NCBI RefSeq assembly: GCF_042477335.2
Contig: NC_091262.1
Span: forward strand, 39,715,001-39,779,000
DNA from: Ovis canadensis
Lineage: Eukaryota > Chordata > Mammalia > Artiodactyla > Bovidae
DNA: 64,000 nucleotides
Direction of reading: 5' to 3'
The first letter of the stretch is position 1; every line of letters begins with the position of its first letter. Made by a program: the position numbers and the translations under genes. Of this stretch, positions 12,139 through 55,490 are shown piece by piece. Under the pieces are notes generated by a model. It was not told the DNA's origin. It did no database searches and saw only the letters and a list, made by a program, of their open reading frames with translations.

Positions 12139-12328
12139 TCGGGCTTCCCAGGTGGTGCTAGTGGTAAAGAATCCACCTGCCAATGCAGGAGATGCAAGAG
12201 ACCTGGAGAAGGAAATGGCAACCCACTCCAGTATTCTTGCATGGAAACTTCCGTGGACAGGATCCTGGTGGGCTACAGTCCATGGGATCCCAAAGAGTCG
12301 GACACAGCTGAGCAGAGCAGCACATTTT
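12139..12328 (+). repeat. Bov-tA SINE
   Basis: tRNA-like head GGGCTTCCCAGGTGGTGCTA and GCCAATGCAGGAGATGC, then the BovA body GGAGAAGGAAATGGCAACCC through GAGTCGGACACAGCTGAG. It lacks the box B stretch between the two parts, an internal deletion. Confidence 0.9.
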
Positions 12329-12329
12329 C

Positions 12330-13368
12330 AAGGGCACACCGTGTATTTGGTGTGTATACCATACACTTTAACATCAGAAGGGTATATATTGTGCAAACGC
12401 GAGTGACATTCGGTTCTTTGCAAGGAGTTCAACATTTAGAGGACCTTGGAGATGAGCTCAGGTAATTCATGTGCAAGTGAAGTTTGTAGGGTGGGGAGAA
12501 GGGGAATGGATGGACTCCTGAGTGTTGCCCAAAAAGGCTTCTCCCCTGCTCCCAGTGCAGGCAGCTCCACATCCTAGGAATCTGAATGGCAGGGGCCAGC
12601 CTCTGGCAAGACTTTCTCTCTCTCTATTCAGAAAGCTCTCCAGTTCTCAGAGTCAGGGGCAGCTGCTGGAGTCTCCTGTGCCTCATTTTTGCATCTGAGG
12701 GAGGCACTGAGCTTAGTGCTACAGAGGCTCAAACCAGCCCGTCATGACGGAGGTGCCAGACTCGCCTCCAGTCCTGAAGGCATCCAGACCCTGCCACCCA
12801 GGAATTTACACTCCAGTAGCAGAGTAGGAAAAGGAAAACATTTTGTGCGTGCAGATCTCCATAGCTCCAGTACTACAACAGTCTCAAACACTATAATTTC
12901 TTCAGCTGATGAAAATAATAACGAAGCTGATTTGGCCACAAGGAAAAGTGTTCAGGAGAAAAGTCTAAGACTGAAAATTGGCGTTTCTGTAAAGATGGAA
13001 AAAATCATGCACATACAAATAGAATGAGCAAATAACATGAAAACTGCAGGATGGCAGGATCACAGGCAGCATTTTTGTCCTTAAAATTCTTTTTTATGAT
13101 TGTACATGCTCAACACACTCCCTCCCAGAAGAGGAGAAAGAAAATATAGTGTACTTGCAAGTTATTTACTTCAACTTTTTTTCCAAATGGAGAACAGCTT
13201 TGGTACCTTTCAGACACTATATATAATTAGTGGGTTGGCAAGTCTATTTTAAAACTATGAAATCTTACTCTCCCTACAGCCATCTCACGCCCACACCCTT
13301 TCTCACACACACATCAGCCCCATGCCCTTCCCCCAAAAGGTTGATTTTCTCTCTACATGGCTTTTATC
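12330..13368. other. Spacer, nothing recognised
   Basis: About 1 kb without a recognisable repeat. A 112-codon open frame at 12689-13027 has no motif or family resemblance and I do not call it a gene. Confidence 0.55.
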
Positions 13369-13482
13369 AGAGAAGGAAATGGCAATCCACTCCAGTATTC
13401 TTGCCTGGAGAATCTCATGGACAGAGGAGCCTGGCGGACTACAGTCCATGGGGTCACAAAGAGTCAAACACAACTGAAGCTT
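13369..13482 (+). repeat. BovA SINE monomer fragment
   Basis: GAGAAGGAAATGGCAATCCA through GTCACAAAGAGTCAAACACA only; the tRNA head is absent. Confidence 0.88.
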
Positions 13483-13794
13483 TGTAATCTAAGCTTTCAC
13501 TAGCTTGTGTGTTCAGTGGAAGTTCCTGGCCCATCACTCACACAGCACACGCTCAGTAAATAAGGAAGCAGTTGTGCACTATTCCCAGTGCCTGGATGAG
13601 GTGGGGGTGCTCATTGGTTATTGATTAATTGCCATTCAACAGTTTTGTATTATTTACTTAAGTATTAATGGAGGACCTATTCTGTGCCAGACATTTTTGC
13701 TGGGCATTAACAAAGCTACAGAAAGAGTAAGATAGTTCCTGTCTCTAAGGGGAGAGACCAGGCCAGTACGGAACAAGCAAATAGTTCACTGTGT

Positions 13795-14013
13795 GTGCTT
13801 CGTCACGTAGTCGTGTCCAACTCTTGGCCACTCTATGGACTATAGCCCACGAAGCTCCTCTGTCCATGGGATTCTCCAGGCAAGACTACTGGAGTGGGTT
13901 GCCATGCCTTCCTCCAGGGAATTGTCCCAACACAGGGATCTAACCCAAGTCTCCTGTGTCTCTTGCATTGGCAGGCGGAATCTTTACCACTGAGCCATCC
14001 TAGGAAGCCCAAA
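13795..14013 (-). repeat. Bov-tA SINE
   Basis: Full-length antisense copy from GTCGTGTCCAACTCTTGGCC to the reversed head CCATCCTAGGAAGCCC. Confidence 0.9.
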
Positions 14014-14074
14014 GAGTTCATTGCCTTGCAGCTAGAGTCACTAGAATTCGGTAGGTATTAGGTGGTACCTGGAA

Positions 14075-14345
14075 GGGGAACCAAAAATAAAGAGTCTGGC
14101 TGGCTCCTCACTCAAAAGCCAGTGAAGATGCCAGGTTGGTGGAAAGGAAAGTTTGCTTTATTTTGGATGCCAGCAGGGAGTGGGGTGGGGTAGGCAGATT
14201 CCTGTCCAAAGGCTGGCTGCCCCCCACGGACAGTCAGTGGGCAGGGCCTCTTATAGATCGAGGGAGGGGGCTCCATGCAGAAATAACACAGTCAGCTCCA
14301 CAGTCATCTTCAAATCGGTCATGGGTGGTCTGACCAGAGTCATCT
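14075..14345 (-). mobile_element. Possible LTR remnant of an endogenous retrovirus
   Basis: Read on the minus strand, an AATAAAG signal (rc of CTTTATTTTGG at about 14155) lies downstream of a TATA-like TCTATAAGAGG, and is followed by CAAACTTTCCTTTCCACC, an arrangement typical of artiodactyl retroviral LTRs. No coding part is attached. Ends and family are uncertain. Confidence 0.4.
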
Positions 14346-14834
14346 TGATTGTTTTAGGTACAGTTATTTCATTTCCAGGGTCGATTTGTTCCCATTTCTT
14401 TGAGGCCAATTCTTGGAAGTGTGTGGCAGCTCATGTCATGCCTACAGTCTGATCATCGTGCAGCTAACTTCTTCCACCTGGTATCAGTTTCAGCATCTGT
14501 CAGTACAGGAGAGCTCACACGGTATGGCTCAGAATATTATCTGTAGACCTTGAGAAGGAAGGAAAGGTCCTTGACTTTGCCTACTGATTAAACAATTATT
14601 GTTTTGTCCTGTTTGACTCCTTTTCTTTGCTTCTGCATTTTCTCACTTCTCTGATTAAACTGACTCTTTGGCTAAGAGAGAAAAGGCAGGCTGCGGACAG
14701 GGGAGTGGAGGGGAAGAGGCCTTCTGCTCCGTTACTCCACTGCAGAAGGCCTCTGACAAAGCCACAGAGCAGAGCTGGGACCCTTTCCTCTTTCTTTTCC
14801 CTCTTTCTGGAACCTGTGGAGAGGTTCCAGATCC

Positions 14835-15395
14835 AGAGCCCTGTGCCAGGGTCCTCTCAGAACTGACCGACCCCCATAGCACTTGTTGCCATGAGCCCCC
14901 CTGACTTAAACCAACCAGCTCCCTGACTCCAAATTAGGTAAAATACCCACTATATAGGGTTTCCCCAGTGGCTCAGTAGTAAAGAATCTGCCTGCAGTGC
15001 AGGAGCCACAGTAGACGGGTTCAATCCCTGATTGGGAAGATCCCCTGGAGGAGGGCATGGCAACCCACGCCAGTATTCTTGCCTGGAGAATCCGCATGGA
15101 CAGAGGAACCTGGCAGGTTACAGTCCATAGGGTCTCAAAGAGTCAGACACAACTGAAGTGACTTGGCACGCACGCACACACCCACGCTATAGCATCCTAA
15201 CCAATCACCTACTTAATGCCACCCTCCCAGCAGGAATTTTGTTCATCTTGAGGCTATAAAAATTGGTTGCTAGCCCATGAGAAGCGTCAGCTCTCCCTTG
15301 AGCCTGCCCACTGTTCCAACAGGGCCTCTACTGTAATAAACTGTTCTCTCATTCCGCCTTATGTCTGAAAATTCTTTTCCAACCTGCACAGGGAC
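14835..15395 (+). mobile_element. Solo LTR (class I-like), copy 1, upstream of FAH
   Basis: Homologous by eye to 52560-52935: shared segments include GAACTGAC, CAGCTCCCTGACT, TAACCAATCACCTA, CCCAGCAGGAATTTT, CTCCCTTGAGCC and the terminal AAATTCTTTTC. It has a CCAAT box, TATAAA at 15255-15260 and AATAAA at 15335-15340. A Bov-tA at about 14958-15178 splits it. No retroviral coding sequence follows, so it is a solo LTR or truncated copy. It points the same way as FAH, with its TATA box about 4 kb upstream of the FAH start codon. Confidence 0.65.
14958..15178 (+). repeat. Bov-tA SINE inserted in the LTR
   Basis: GGGTTTCCCCAGTGGCTCAG head through GTCAGACACAACTGAAGTG, with a (CACG/CACA) tail. Flanks ACCCACTATA before and ACCCACGCTATA after look like an imperfect target-site duplication. 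Confidence 0.9.
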
Positions 15396-15744
15396 CATGA
15401 CAGAAAATGAGTTGACCACCTACCATTGCCAGAGACTGCCCTTCATTCCTTCTTTCCCAGGGCAGACTTAACCAAAACCAAGGTCCAGCCTTGGCAGAGG
15501 CACTCAGAACAGGAGATGAGAACAAAGAAGAGGCTGAGGCAGACTGAGCCTCTTACAGGGTAATCACTGGTCAGCCTCAATCATCGCTGGGCCTAGGGAA
15601 GGGGGTCAGCAGCCAGCCCCTCTTGTAACGTCCCCTCGTCCCAGGCCTTCTGATTCCAGGCCATCTTATCTCACATATTCCCACCGACCCAGCCCCTCCT
15701 CCTTCCAAGCCAACCTGCAGGACAGCCTTCCTAACTCTGAAAAT
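15396..15744. other. Spacer, nothing recognised
   Basis: About 350 bp directly after LTR copy 1. No retroviral primer-binding site or coding sequence is evident, and no other repeat is recognised. Confidence 0.5.
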
Positions 15745-16085
15745 AATTTTTAAAAATTGAAGTATAGTTATATAATATATACAATATGTTATAAGTGATA
15801 TAATGATACAATTTTAAAGCTTATATTCCATTTATAGTTATTATGAAATATTGGCTATATTCCCCATCTAACTGCAGAGTTTACCCTTGCCTGACTACTG
15901 ACTACTTTTTTTTAACTGTGCTAGGATCTGACAGCATCCTGGATGGTTAAGTGTGCCTGAACATTTTTTTGTGTTCCTTTTGGCCATCTATATGTCTTCT
16001 TTGCAGAAATGTCTATTTAGGTCTTCTGCGCATTTGTGGATTGGTTTGTTTGGGTTTTTTGATACTGAGTTTCATGACCTATTTG
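15745..16085 (-). repeat. L1 fragments, antisense
   Basis: AATTGAAGTATAGTTATATA resembles the artiodactyl L1 3' end in reverse; 15950-16080 (TTTTGGCCATCTATATGTCT, TTTAGGTCTTCTGCGCATTT) is reversed L1 ORF2 C-terminus. Confidence 0.6.
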
Positions 16086-16087
16086 TA

Positions 16088-16380
16088 AAACAGATAGCTA
16101 GCGGGAAGCTGCTGTATAGCACAGGGGGCTCAGTTCAATGCTCTGTGATGAGGGGTGGGATGGGGGCGTGGGAGGGAGGCTCAAGAAGGACGGGATATGC
16201 GTATGCATACAGCTCAAACATGAATTTGAGCAAAGTCCGGGAGATTAGTGAAGGACAGCATGGCAGGCTGCTGTCCAGGGGATCGCAGAGTCGGTGGACT
16301 GAGCAACTGAACAATAGCTGATTCGCTTTCCTCGTGCAGCAGAAGCCAAGGCAACATTGTAAAGCAACTAAACCCCAATT
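16088..16380 (+). repeat. Artiodactyl L1 3' end, sense, interrupted
   Basis: GGGAAGCTGCTGTATAGCAC, GCTCTGTGATGAGGGGTGGG and, after an interruption at 16218-16316, CAGCAGAAGCCAAGGCAACA and ATTGTAAAGCAACTAAACCC. The interruption is a BovB tail. Confidence 0.8.
16218..16316 (+). mobile_element. BovB 3' tail inserted into L1
   Basis: CATGAATTTGAGCAAAGTCC through GAGCAACTGAACAA, the last 100 bp of BovB. Flanking ATACAGCT and AATAGCTG sit where the L1 3' end would read straight through. Confidence 0.85.
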
Positions 16381-16522
16381 TTAAAACAGTGTGTCTGAAG
16401 CGCCCACACAGATAACCTTCTCCTGTTGTGTTCTCAGAGCCCTGGATGTAACTTTGTTTCTGAAAACTTCTAGCTGACCAGACAAGAGTGATGACAAACA
16501 AAACCTTGAACTCTCCCTAACA

Positions 16523-16596
16523 TTCTTTTCCTCCCTCCCTCCTCTCCCCTTTCCCTCCCTCCCTCCTCTCCCCTTTCCCTCCCTCCCCTTCCCTTT
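16523..16596. repeat. Pure pyrimidine tract with 24-bp tandem unit
   Basis: Seventy-four consecutive C/T bases. The unit, made of CCCTCCCTCCCTCC plus TCTCCCCTTT, is repeated about twice and then decays. The opposite strand carries runs GGGAGGGAGGG and GGGG, matching G-quadruplex and triplex (H-DNA) forming patterns. Confidence 0.9.
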
Positions 16597-17006
16597 GATC
16601 CCCTCCCAGCTTCCCTCTTTACCTGTCACTCACAATTTTAGTACTTGATTTTAACAGCAAGATACGTGGTACGCACATTACTGCTGATCTTATTGAAATG
16701 GCAGCATTGTTTTAGAGGTGAGGACAGAGGCAGGAAGACAGGGAAGAACTGCTGGGGGATTTAGAACTGGCTGTTGACAAATGCATGCTTCAATAATGAA
16801 GATAATTGAATCTGATTAAGGGAGCTGGACAGTGGATGACAGGAGATCTAGGGCAAGATGTTGTGGGAAAAGGAGGTGCAACTTCTTATTTACTTTCTGA
16901 CCTTTCTATTATTCATTATGAAATGTTTTTGAAGGGAAAGGGTTATATTTACAAACCTGAGGATGATTCTTCAATCTTTAAAATGCTCTTTTAAAATAAT
17001 TTCTAG

Positions 17007-17195
17007 GGGACTTCCCTGGTGGCCCAGTGGCTAAAACTCTGCGCTCCCGAAGCAGAGGGCCCAGGTTTGATCCCTGGTAGTAGGACTAGATCCCACATGC
17101 TGGAACTAAGAGTTCGAATGCTACAATTAAAGATTCCACGTGCCACAGCTAACACCTGGCACAGCCAAATAAATAAATACTAAATAAATTGTTTT
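17007..17195 (+). repeat. CHR-type SINE, CAACTAA-tail subfamily
   Basis: GGGGACTTCCCTGGTGGCCC head, GGTTTGATCCCTGGTAG, then AAAGATTCCACGTGCCACAG and an AAATAAATAAATAC tail. Same subfamily as 57428-57612. Confidence 0.88.
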
Positions 17196-17589
17196 CAATA
17201 ATAATTTGTAGGATTTTGGCTTAAATTTGTTTTCAAATGTATTCAGTCAGCTCTGCTTGCATATCAATTAATTCATTAACTTTTGCCTCTGATGTTGTGA
17301 GAATTGCCAAGCAAATTAATCAAAAGCCAGTGTTTCAAATACTGGTTTGTGTGTTGATGTGTATTGTGCAGCCTATACTTTAATAATTTTAACTCACCCA
17401 AAAAATACTTTGTGAAGTTTGTGAGAAATTTGCATTCCTATTATAAACATCAGTGCTGACCACTTTACCTTAACAGCTGTATTCTCTCCTTTTTTGATTG
17501 TCTTCTAAGGAAAAGCAAAACTCAGATACTAAGAAATGGTTACCTTTCTGGTTGGATGTCCCTTGGGAGGAAGAAGTAGTTAATTGATA

Positions 17590-18060
17590 ACCAAGTCTGT
17601 GCCAGGCATTATTTGACTATCACAGAAATCCAATCTCTTTTTGGAGAAAACTCTTGAGAGTCCCTTGGACAACAAGGAGATCAATCCAGTCAATCCTAAA
17701 GGAAATCAACCCTGAATATGCATTGGAAGGACTGATGCTGAAGGTGAAGCTCTAATACCTTGACCATCTGATGCAAAGAATCAATTCATTGGAAATGACC
17801 ATAATGTTGGGAAAGACTGAAGGCAGGAGGAGAAGGGAGCAACAGAGGATGAGATGGTTGGATGGCATCACCAACTCAATGGACAGGAGTTTGAGCAAAC
17901 TCTGGGAGATTGTGAAGGATAGGGAAGCTCGGTGTGCTGCAGAGTCAGACAGGACTGAGCAACTGAACAATTCTTTAACAGATGAGGAAACTGATGATTG
18001 GAGAGGGTACTGTCAGAGGTGGCTCTCAAATCTTCATCCTTTTAGCTTCATCCTTTCCAG
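17590..18060 (+). repeat. MIR split by a BovB tail
   Basis: The left part TCTGTGCCAGGCATTATTTG and the right part ACAGATGAGGAAACTGATGA are successive segments of MIR. They are separated by BovB at 17638-17970. Confidence 0.6.
17638..17970 (+). mobile_element. BovB 3' end fragment
   Basis: GAAAACTCTTGAGAGTCCCT, then GAGGATGAGATGGTTGGATG and GACTGAGCAACTGAACAA. About 330 bp, 3' non-coding end plus the last codons of the degenerate polyprotein frame. Confidence 0.93.
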
Positions 18061-18092
18061 AACTGGAAAGAGTATTACCATGTAAATTTGTT

Positions 18093-18180
18093 CTTCTCTC
18101 CCTCCCTCCCTTCTTTTTTCCTCCCTCATTCCCTTTCCTTCTCTTCCTTTTCTTTCTGTATTTTTCCCCTTCAGTCTCTC
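18093..18180. repeat. Pyrimidine-rich low-complexity tract
   Basis: Long CTCCCTCCC / TTCTTTTTTCC stretch with few purines. Confidence 0.8.
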
Positions 18181-18199
18181 TTTTCAACCTTTACACACA

Positions 18200-18385
18200 A
18201 ACAGGTAGAGCTACTGTATGCCAGAAGCTCCACAGGTGCTCCAGGATTCATTTAATTCTGTCAACTCTGTGAAACAGGAACCATTATCATCAACCTCATT
18301 CAGAGAAGAGAGCTGAGACAGAAAGGGATTCAGTAACTTGCCCAAGGTCAAACAGCTTATCAATGTCATTTAAACACTGGAATGT
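18200..18385 (+). repeat. MIR element
   Basis: Motif order GAGCTACTGTATGCCAG, TTCATTTAATTCTGTCAACT, GAACCATTATCATC, AGTAACTTGCCCAAGGTCAA matches MIR. Confidence 0.7.
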
Positions 18386-18620
18386 GAAATAAACAGGTGA
18401 CATATTTTCTAGAATATTACATTTCATTAGTTTAGGCCTTCCAAACAGGCGTGCCTGTTCCTTTCACCGATGAAGTGGAAAAGCCATAGCTGACAGATGA
18501 GCATAGCTGACGAAGGCAGAAAAGATGCGACTGGAAACATAGCTCCAGCCCCGGAAGCGCCGTCTGGCTGCTGTGACCAGGACACCCGACTAGACTCGTG
18601 CTGAGCTCGTGCTGAGCTGA

Positions 18621-51377
<32,757 letters not shown>

Positions 51378-51510
51378 GGTCCTCTCTGCTCTCCCAGAAA
51401 CACCAGACTGGCACACCGCCCCCTACACCTCCCTGGGGGGACCAGGGGGCCCCCACTGTGGCTGTGGGCCTGGTTCTTCACTCAGTAATAAAGCTGTTGT
51501 GCTCCGTCTT
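51378..51510 (+). other. FAH: FAH 3' UTR
   Basis: Short 3' UTR of about 130 nt, GC-rich, ending shortly after the polyadenylation signal. Confidence 0.85.
51487..51492 (+). terminator. FAH: FAH polyadenylation signal
   Basis: AATAAA about 110 nt after the stop, followed by GCTGTTGTGCTCCGTCTTC, a GT/T-rich downstream element. Confidence 0.88.
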
Positions 51511-51563
51511 CATGCTCTGAGCCTGGCATGGCTGTGCACAATGCCTACTCATGTTCTTGGTTT

Positions 51564-51715
51564 GTTTTTGTTCTGTTATTTCGTTTGTTTGCTTTTTTTT
51601 TTTTTTTTTTACAGCCACACCATAGGCATGCAGAATTTCCCATCGCAGGGACTGAACCCATGCCCCCTGCATTGGAAGCTTGGAGTCTTAACCACTGGAC
51701 TACCAGGAAGTCCTT
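51564..51715 (-). repeat. CHR-type SINE just past the FAH 3' end
   Basis: Long T-rich tail, ACAGCCACACCATAGGCATG, ending GACTACCAGGAAGTCC; flanked by TGTTCTTGGTTTG on both sides (51551-51563 and after 51715). Confidence 0.92.
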
Positions 51716-51879
51716 GTGTTCTTGGTTTGACTTGGTGGGTCAAGGTGTGTACTGCTTCCTTGAGAGGCATTCTTTAACTTGTTTTTTGGTTTTTATTAGT
51801 GAGAGTGAGGTTCTGATGTTTTTCATCAGACATCCTGGGCCTCCTGGTATTTTCCGGAATATGGGAAAATAATGACACT

Positions 51880-52497
51880 TGTATTGGTGAAGAATTCTCC
51901 AAAGAAACAGAACCTACAGGAGATTTATAGGGAGAGAGGTTTATTTCAAGGAACTGGCTCAGGTGATTGGCCTTCCCAGGTGGCACTGTTGGTAAAGCAC
52001 CTGCGTACCAACGCAGGAGACAGACGAGACATGGGTTTGATCCCTGGGTCATGAAGATGCCCTGGAGTAGGGCATGACAACCTACTCCAGGATTCTTGCC
52101 TGGAGAATCCCATGGACAGAGAAGCCTAGTGGGTCCATAGGATCGCAAAGAGTTGGGCACAACTGAAGCAACTTAGCGTGCACATGTGTGATTGTGGAAA
52201 GTCCAAAATCTGCAGGGTAAGGGTGGGTTGGGCAGCCCAAGCCTCAGGGAAGAGCTGCAGTGTGAGTCTGAAGGTATCCCCTGCAGAGTCCCTCCTCTTC
52301 CAGGGAGAGCAGGCCTTCTTCTCTTGAGGCTTCAGCTGACTAGATGAGGCCCACCCATATTAGAGAGGGTAATCTGCTTTACTCAAAAGTCACTGACTTC
52401 AGTGTTAATCTCATATGAAAAATACTTTCACAGCCACATCTAGACTAATACTGGACCAAATTTCTGGGTACTATGGCTCAGCCAAGTTGACACACAG
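51880..52497. repeat. Old mammalian interspersed repeat split by Bov-tA
   Basis: GAATTCTCCAAAGAAACAGA, GAAAGTCCAAAATCTGCAGG, TAATCTGCTTTACTCAAAAG and GCCAAGTTGACACAC follow an old repeat that I recognise in primate and ungulate DNA, probably an L1 3' region; class uncertain. Confidence 0.55.
51971..52186 (+). repeat. Bov-tA SINE
   Basis: GGCCTTCCCAGGTGGCACTG to GTTGGGCACAACTGAAGCAA; GTGATTG flanks on both sides. Confidence 0.93.
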
Positions 52498-52559
52498 AAC
52501 ATTTGTGGAGTCCTATCCCAAGGTCACAGGTGCGAGGTCTTATACCAAGGCCACAGACA

Positions 52560-52935
52560 TGGAGCCCAGCACCAAGGTCATCTCTGGAACTGACTGAACC
52601 CCCTAGCCAAGGTTGCCGTGAGTCGCCCTGATCCTTACCGGCTAGCTCCCTGACTGGTAAAAATACCCACCCTAACCAATCACCTAATGCCACCCTTCCA
52701 GCAGGAATTTTCCTTGTCTTGAGACTATAAAAGTTGGCTACTGACCCATGAAAATGGCCGGCTCTCCCTTGAGCCAGCCCGCCGTTCTAACAGCATCCCG
52801 TGGGGTCTCCCTGGCCTGTCAGGAGGTCAGCCTGCTGTGCTTGCAGAGCTCACATCATCTCTGCTCTTTGTTCTTAATAAACTCGCTTCTTTCTGAAATG
52901 CTCTGTGTCTGGAAATTCTTTTCTGACCTAAGCTT
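52560..52935 (+). mobile_element. Solo LTR (class I-like), copy 2, downstream of FAH
   Basis: Related by eye to 14835-15395. Carries TAACCAATCACC, TATAAAA at 52726-52732 and AATAAA at 52876-52881, and the shared end AAATTCTTTTCTGACC. TATA-to-AATAAA spacing is about 150 bp against 80 bp in copy 1, so the two are indel variants of the family. No internal retroviral sequence follows. Confidence 0.65.
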
Positions 52936-52939
52936 AGAC

Positions 52940-53503
52940 AGATTGTATTCATAGGTCCACCTCTGCCTGGCCAAGAATATACGTGGAGATTCACTTATGT
53001 CTCAGTATTTAAGAGAAATGAGTGAAGCCACAAACTATTAAATACTCTTTATTCTTCTCCCTTGGCCTACATGTTTTCATAATTACAAAACAAAAATATT
53101 TGCGAAGCTATGGTTTTTATATGATTGAAAATTCACCAAATATCAACGATAAATGAATATAATTATCATTGCCCTTGAAGAATATTAATGAGATGGCGAC
53201 TGTGGGATGAGCACTAAAGATGTATGAATTCATGAATTGCTATATCAATATTTTTAAAATAAAATTTTATTATTTAAGTTAGTTTTTCTTGCCTTAATTT
53301 CATTAGAATCACTAGTTATACTCTCTTAAGCTATTCACATAATTTGGGTTTTATTGACAGACTAATATAAATGATACAGTAAATTAAGTTACACTCAAAG
53401 TGTATGAAATGTAAATATTTTCAACACCTTAATGTTAAAAATGGAAACATTTATATTAATTTCCAGTTATTCTTTTTTAAAAGATTTTTTGATGGGGACC
53501 ATA
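52940..53503. other. AT-rich intergenic stretch; nothing recognised
   Basis: Strongly AT-rich, no recognisable repeat or ORF. The similar AT-rich stretch at 53663-53935 is equally blank. Confidence 0.5.
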
Positions 53504-53662
53504 TTAAAGTCTTTATTGAATTTGTTACAATAAAGCGTGTGTTTCATGCTTTGGTTCTTTGGACCTGAGGCATGTGGAATCTTAGCTCCCTGACCAGGGA
53601 TTGAACCCGCAGCTCCTTCATTGGAAGGAGAAGTCTTAACCACTGGACCACCAGGGAAGGCT
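53504..53662 (-). repeat. CHR-type SINE, long-tailed subfamily
   Basis: AAAGTCTTTATTGAATTTGT (reversed tail), CCTGACCAGGGATTGAACCC, ending GACCACCAGGGAAGGC. Confidence 0.88.
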
Positions 53663-54280
53663 TCAATAATTTTTCTTTGACATTCAAAATTATCTGTTAA
53701 AATTAAAAGGTAAGATACAAATTATAATTAAAGAACATTAACATCAAATTTATTTAAATCAAGTTGAAATGTTTAAATTTATTTTTAATTCAATTAAATC
53801 CTACTAAATACCTGTTATAAAAATAAAACTATTTACAATCCTAGTGTTCAGGGTCATCTGGTTGCAAAGTAAAGAGTTAGTATCACTCTCTGTTTATTTT
53901 ATATAAATTAATATGAATTAGGTGACATTGCAAAATGAGCCCTAATTGCCATGTGCAACTGTTGTGGATGCCACGTCAGAACCACACATTGAAAAACAAG
54001 GAAATGAAGTTAGGGTAGGACTGAGAAATGACGCTGGGCAATCACCAGCTGCATTCATGCTGTAGGAAGTCATTAATGACCATCAGATTCTCTTTCCACA
54101 GTGCTTCTGCTGCCCTGCGCCCCCTGCAGGAGGGCGGAAGTGTCCATCGAGAGCGCTGGCACTGACCCACCACACAGCTGTGTGGCATTCACACGGCGCT
54201 CTTGTTTTGAGGGCATAACCCGGAGGTGTGAAGAGATGTTTCCCTGGGGCTTGAGTCCCAAGGAGATAGGGGCCCATGTG

Positions 54281-54420
54281 TTCTTTTTTTTTTTTTTTTT
54301 TTTTCACTTTCTGGCCACACCACTTGGCATGTGAAATCAGTTCCCCGACCAGGGATGGAACTATTGTCCCCTGCAGTGAAAGCGCAGAGCCTTAACCACT
54401 GGACCGCCAGTGAAGTCCCC
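54281..54420 (-). repeat. CHR-type SINE
   Basis: Oligo-T of more than 20 bases, TGGCCACACCACTTGGCATG, ending GACCGCCAGTGAAGTCCCC; CCCATGTG on both flanks. Confidence 0.9.
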
Positions 54421-54581
54421 CCATGTGCTCTTGAGTACATTCATTTGTGTGTGTGTTTGTGAGAGGCCCTCTGGAGCATGGATCCCAGGGAAAGCCTACC
54501 TCCTCCCCAGGCCTACAGGCAATATTGTGCCTTTACCCACACTGTCTCAGATATCTTTTTGTGTAAATGAAGACACTTGAG

Positions 54582-54772
54582 GACTTCCCTGGTGGTCTGT
54601 GGTTAAGACTTCTTCCAATGAAGGGGTGTGGGTTTGATCCCTGGTTGGGGAATGAGGATCCCACATGCCTTATGGCCAAAAAGACAAAAACATGAAACAG
54701 AAGCAATATTGCAGCAAATTCAACGAAGACCTTGAAAATGGTCCACATCAAAAAAACCTTTAGATGAAGAGA
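54582..54772 (+). repeat. CHR-type SINE, long-tailed subfamily
   Basis: GGACTTCCCTGGTGGTCTGT, GGTTTGATCCCTGGTTGGGG, AGAAGCAATATTGCAGCAAA. Confidence 0.9.
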
Positions 54773-54947
54773 CTTGTTCATTTCACATAACTAGAGAGTG
54801 GTAGAACGGAGACGACTCCACAGGTTTGGACATCTAGGGCTAATTTTGAAACAGTGGTTGGAACCTTGATTTTGATCCTTGGAAGTTAACTTCTCAAGGC
54901 AGGGTTGTGCTTGACTTTGTGTTCAAACCCCTTTACACAGGTTGTTG

Positions 54948-55149
54948 TTTAATGACTTCAGTTGTGTCAGACTCTTTGCGGCCCCATGGACTATAGCCCA
55001 CTGCTCCTCTGTCGATGGGATTTCCCAGGCAAGAGTACTGGAACAGCTTGCCATGCCCTCCTCCAGGGGATCTTCCTGACCCAGGATTCAAGCCTGCATC
55101 TTCTGCATTGGCAGGCGGGTTCTTTATCACTGAGCCACCAGGGAAACCC
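54948..55149 (-). repeat. Bov-tA SINE
   Basis: GACTTCAGTTGTGTCAGACT to GAGCCACCAGGGAAACCC. Confidence 0.92.
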
Positions 55150-55278
55150 AGCACAGTAGCTGCTCATAAACATGCGTGGCATTGCATCACAAAGTTACCC
55201 ATCTCATCACTATGAGCTCAGTATGAAGCTCTTCCAAGTTATATTACAGCTGCATTTGGTAATCCAAGAGAAGGAAAA

Positions 55279-55490
55279 GGGCTTCCCAGGTGGTGCAGTG
55301 GTAAAGAATCCAGCTGCCAATGCAGGAGATGAGATTTGGGTTTGATCTCTGGGTCAAGAAGATCTTCTGGAGAAGGGAGTGGCAACTCACTCCAGTATTC
55401 TTGTCTGGGAAATCCCATGGACAGAGGAGCCTGTTGGGCTACAGTCCATGAGGTCACAGAGAGCTGGACACGACTGAGTATCTGAGCAGA
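55279..55490 (+). repeat. Bov-tA SINE
   Basis: GGGCTTCCCAGGTGGTGCAG to GCTGGACACGACTGAGTATC; flanks AGAGAAGGAAAA / AGAGAAAGAAAA. Confidence 0.93.

Noticed and set aside
12136-12406. Recurrent peptide of the type GFPGGSVVKNPPANAGD seen in many frames
   Set aside because: This is the conceptual translation of the Bov-tA SINE and appears at every sense copy; not a protein family.
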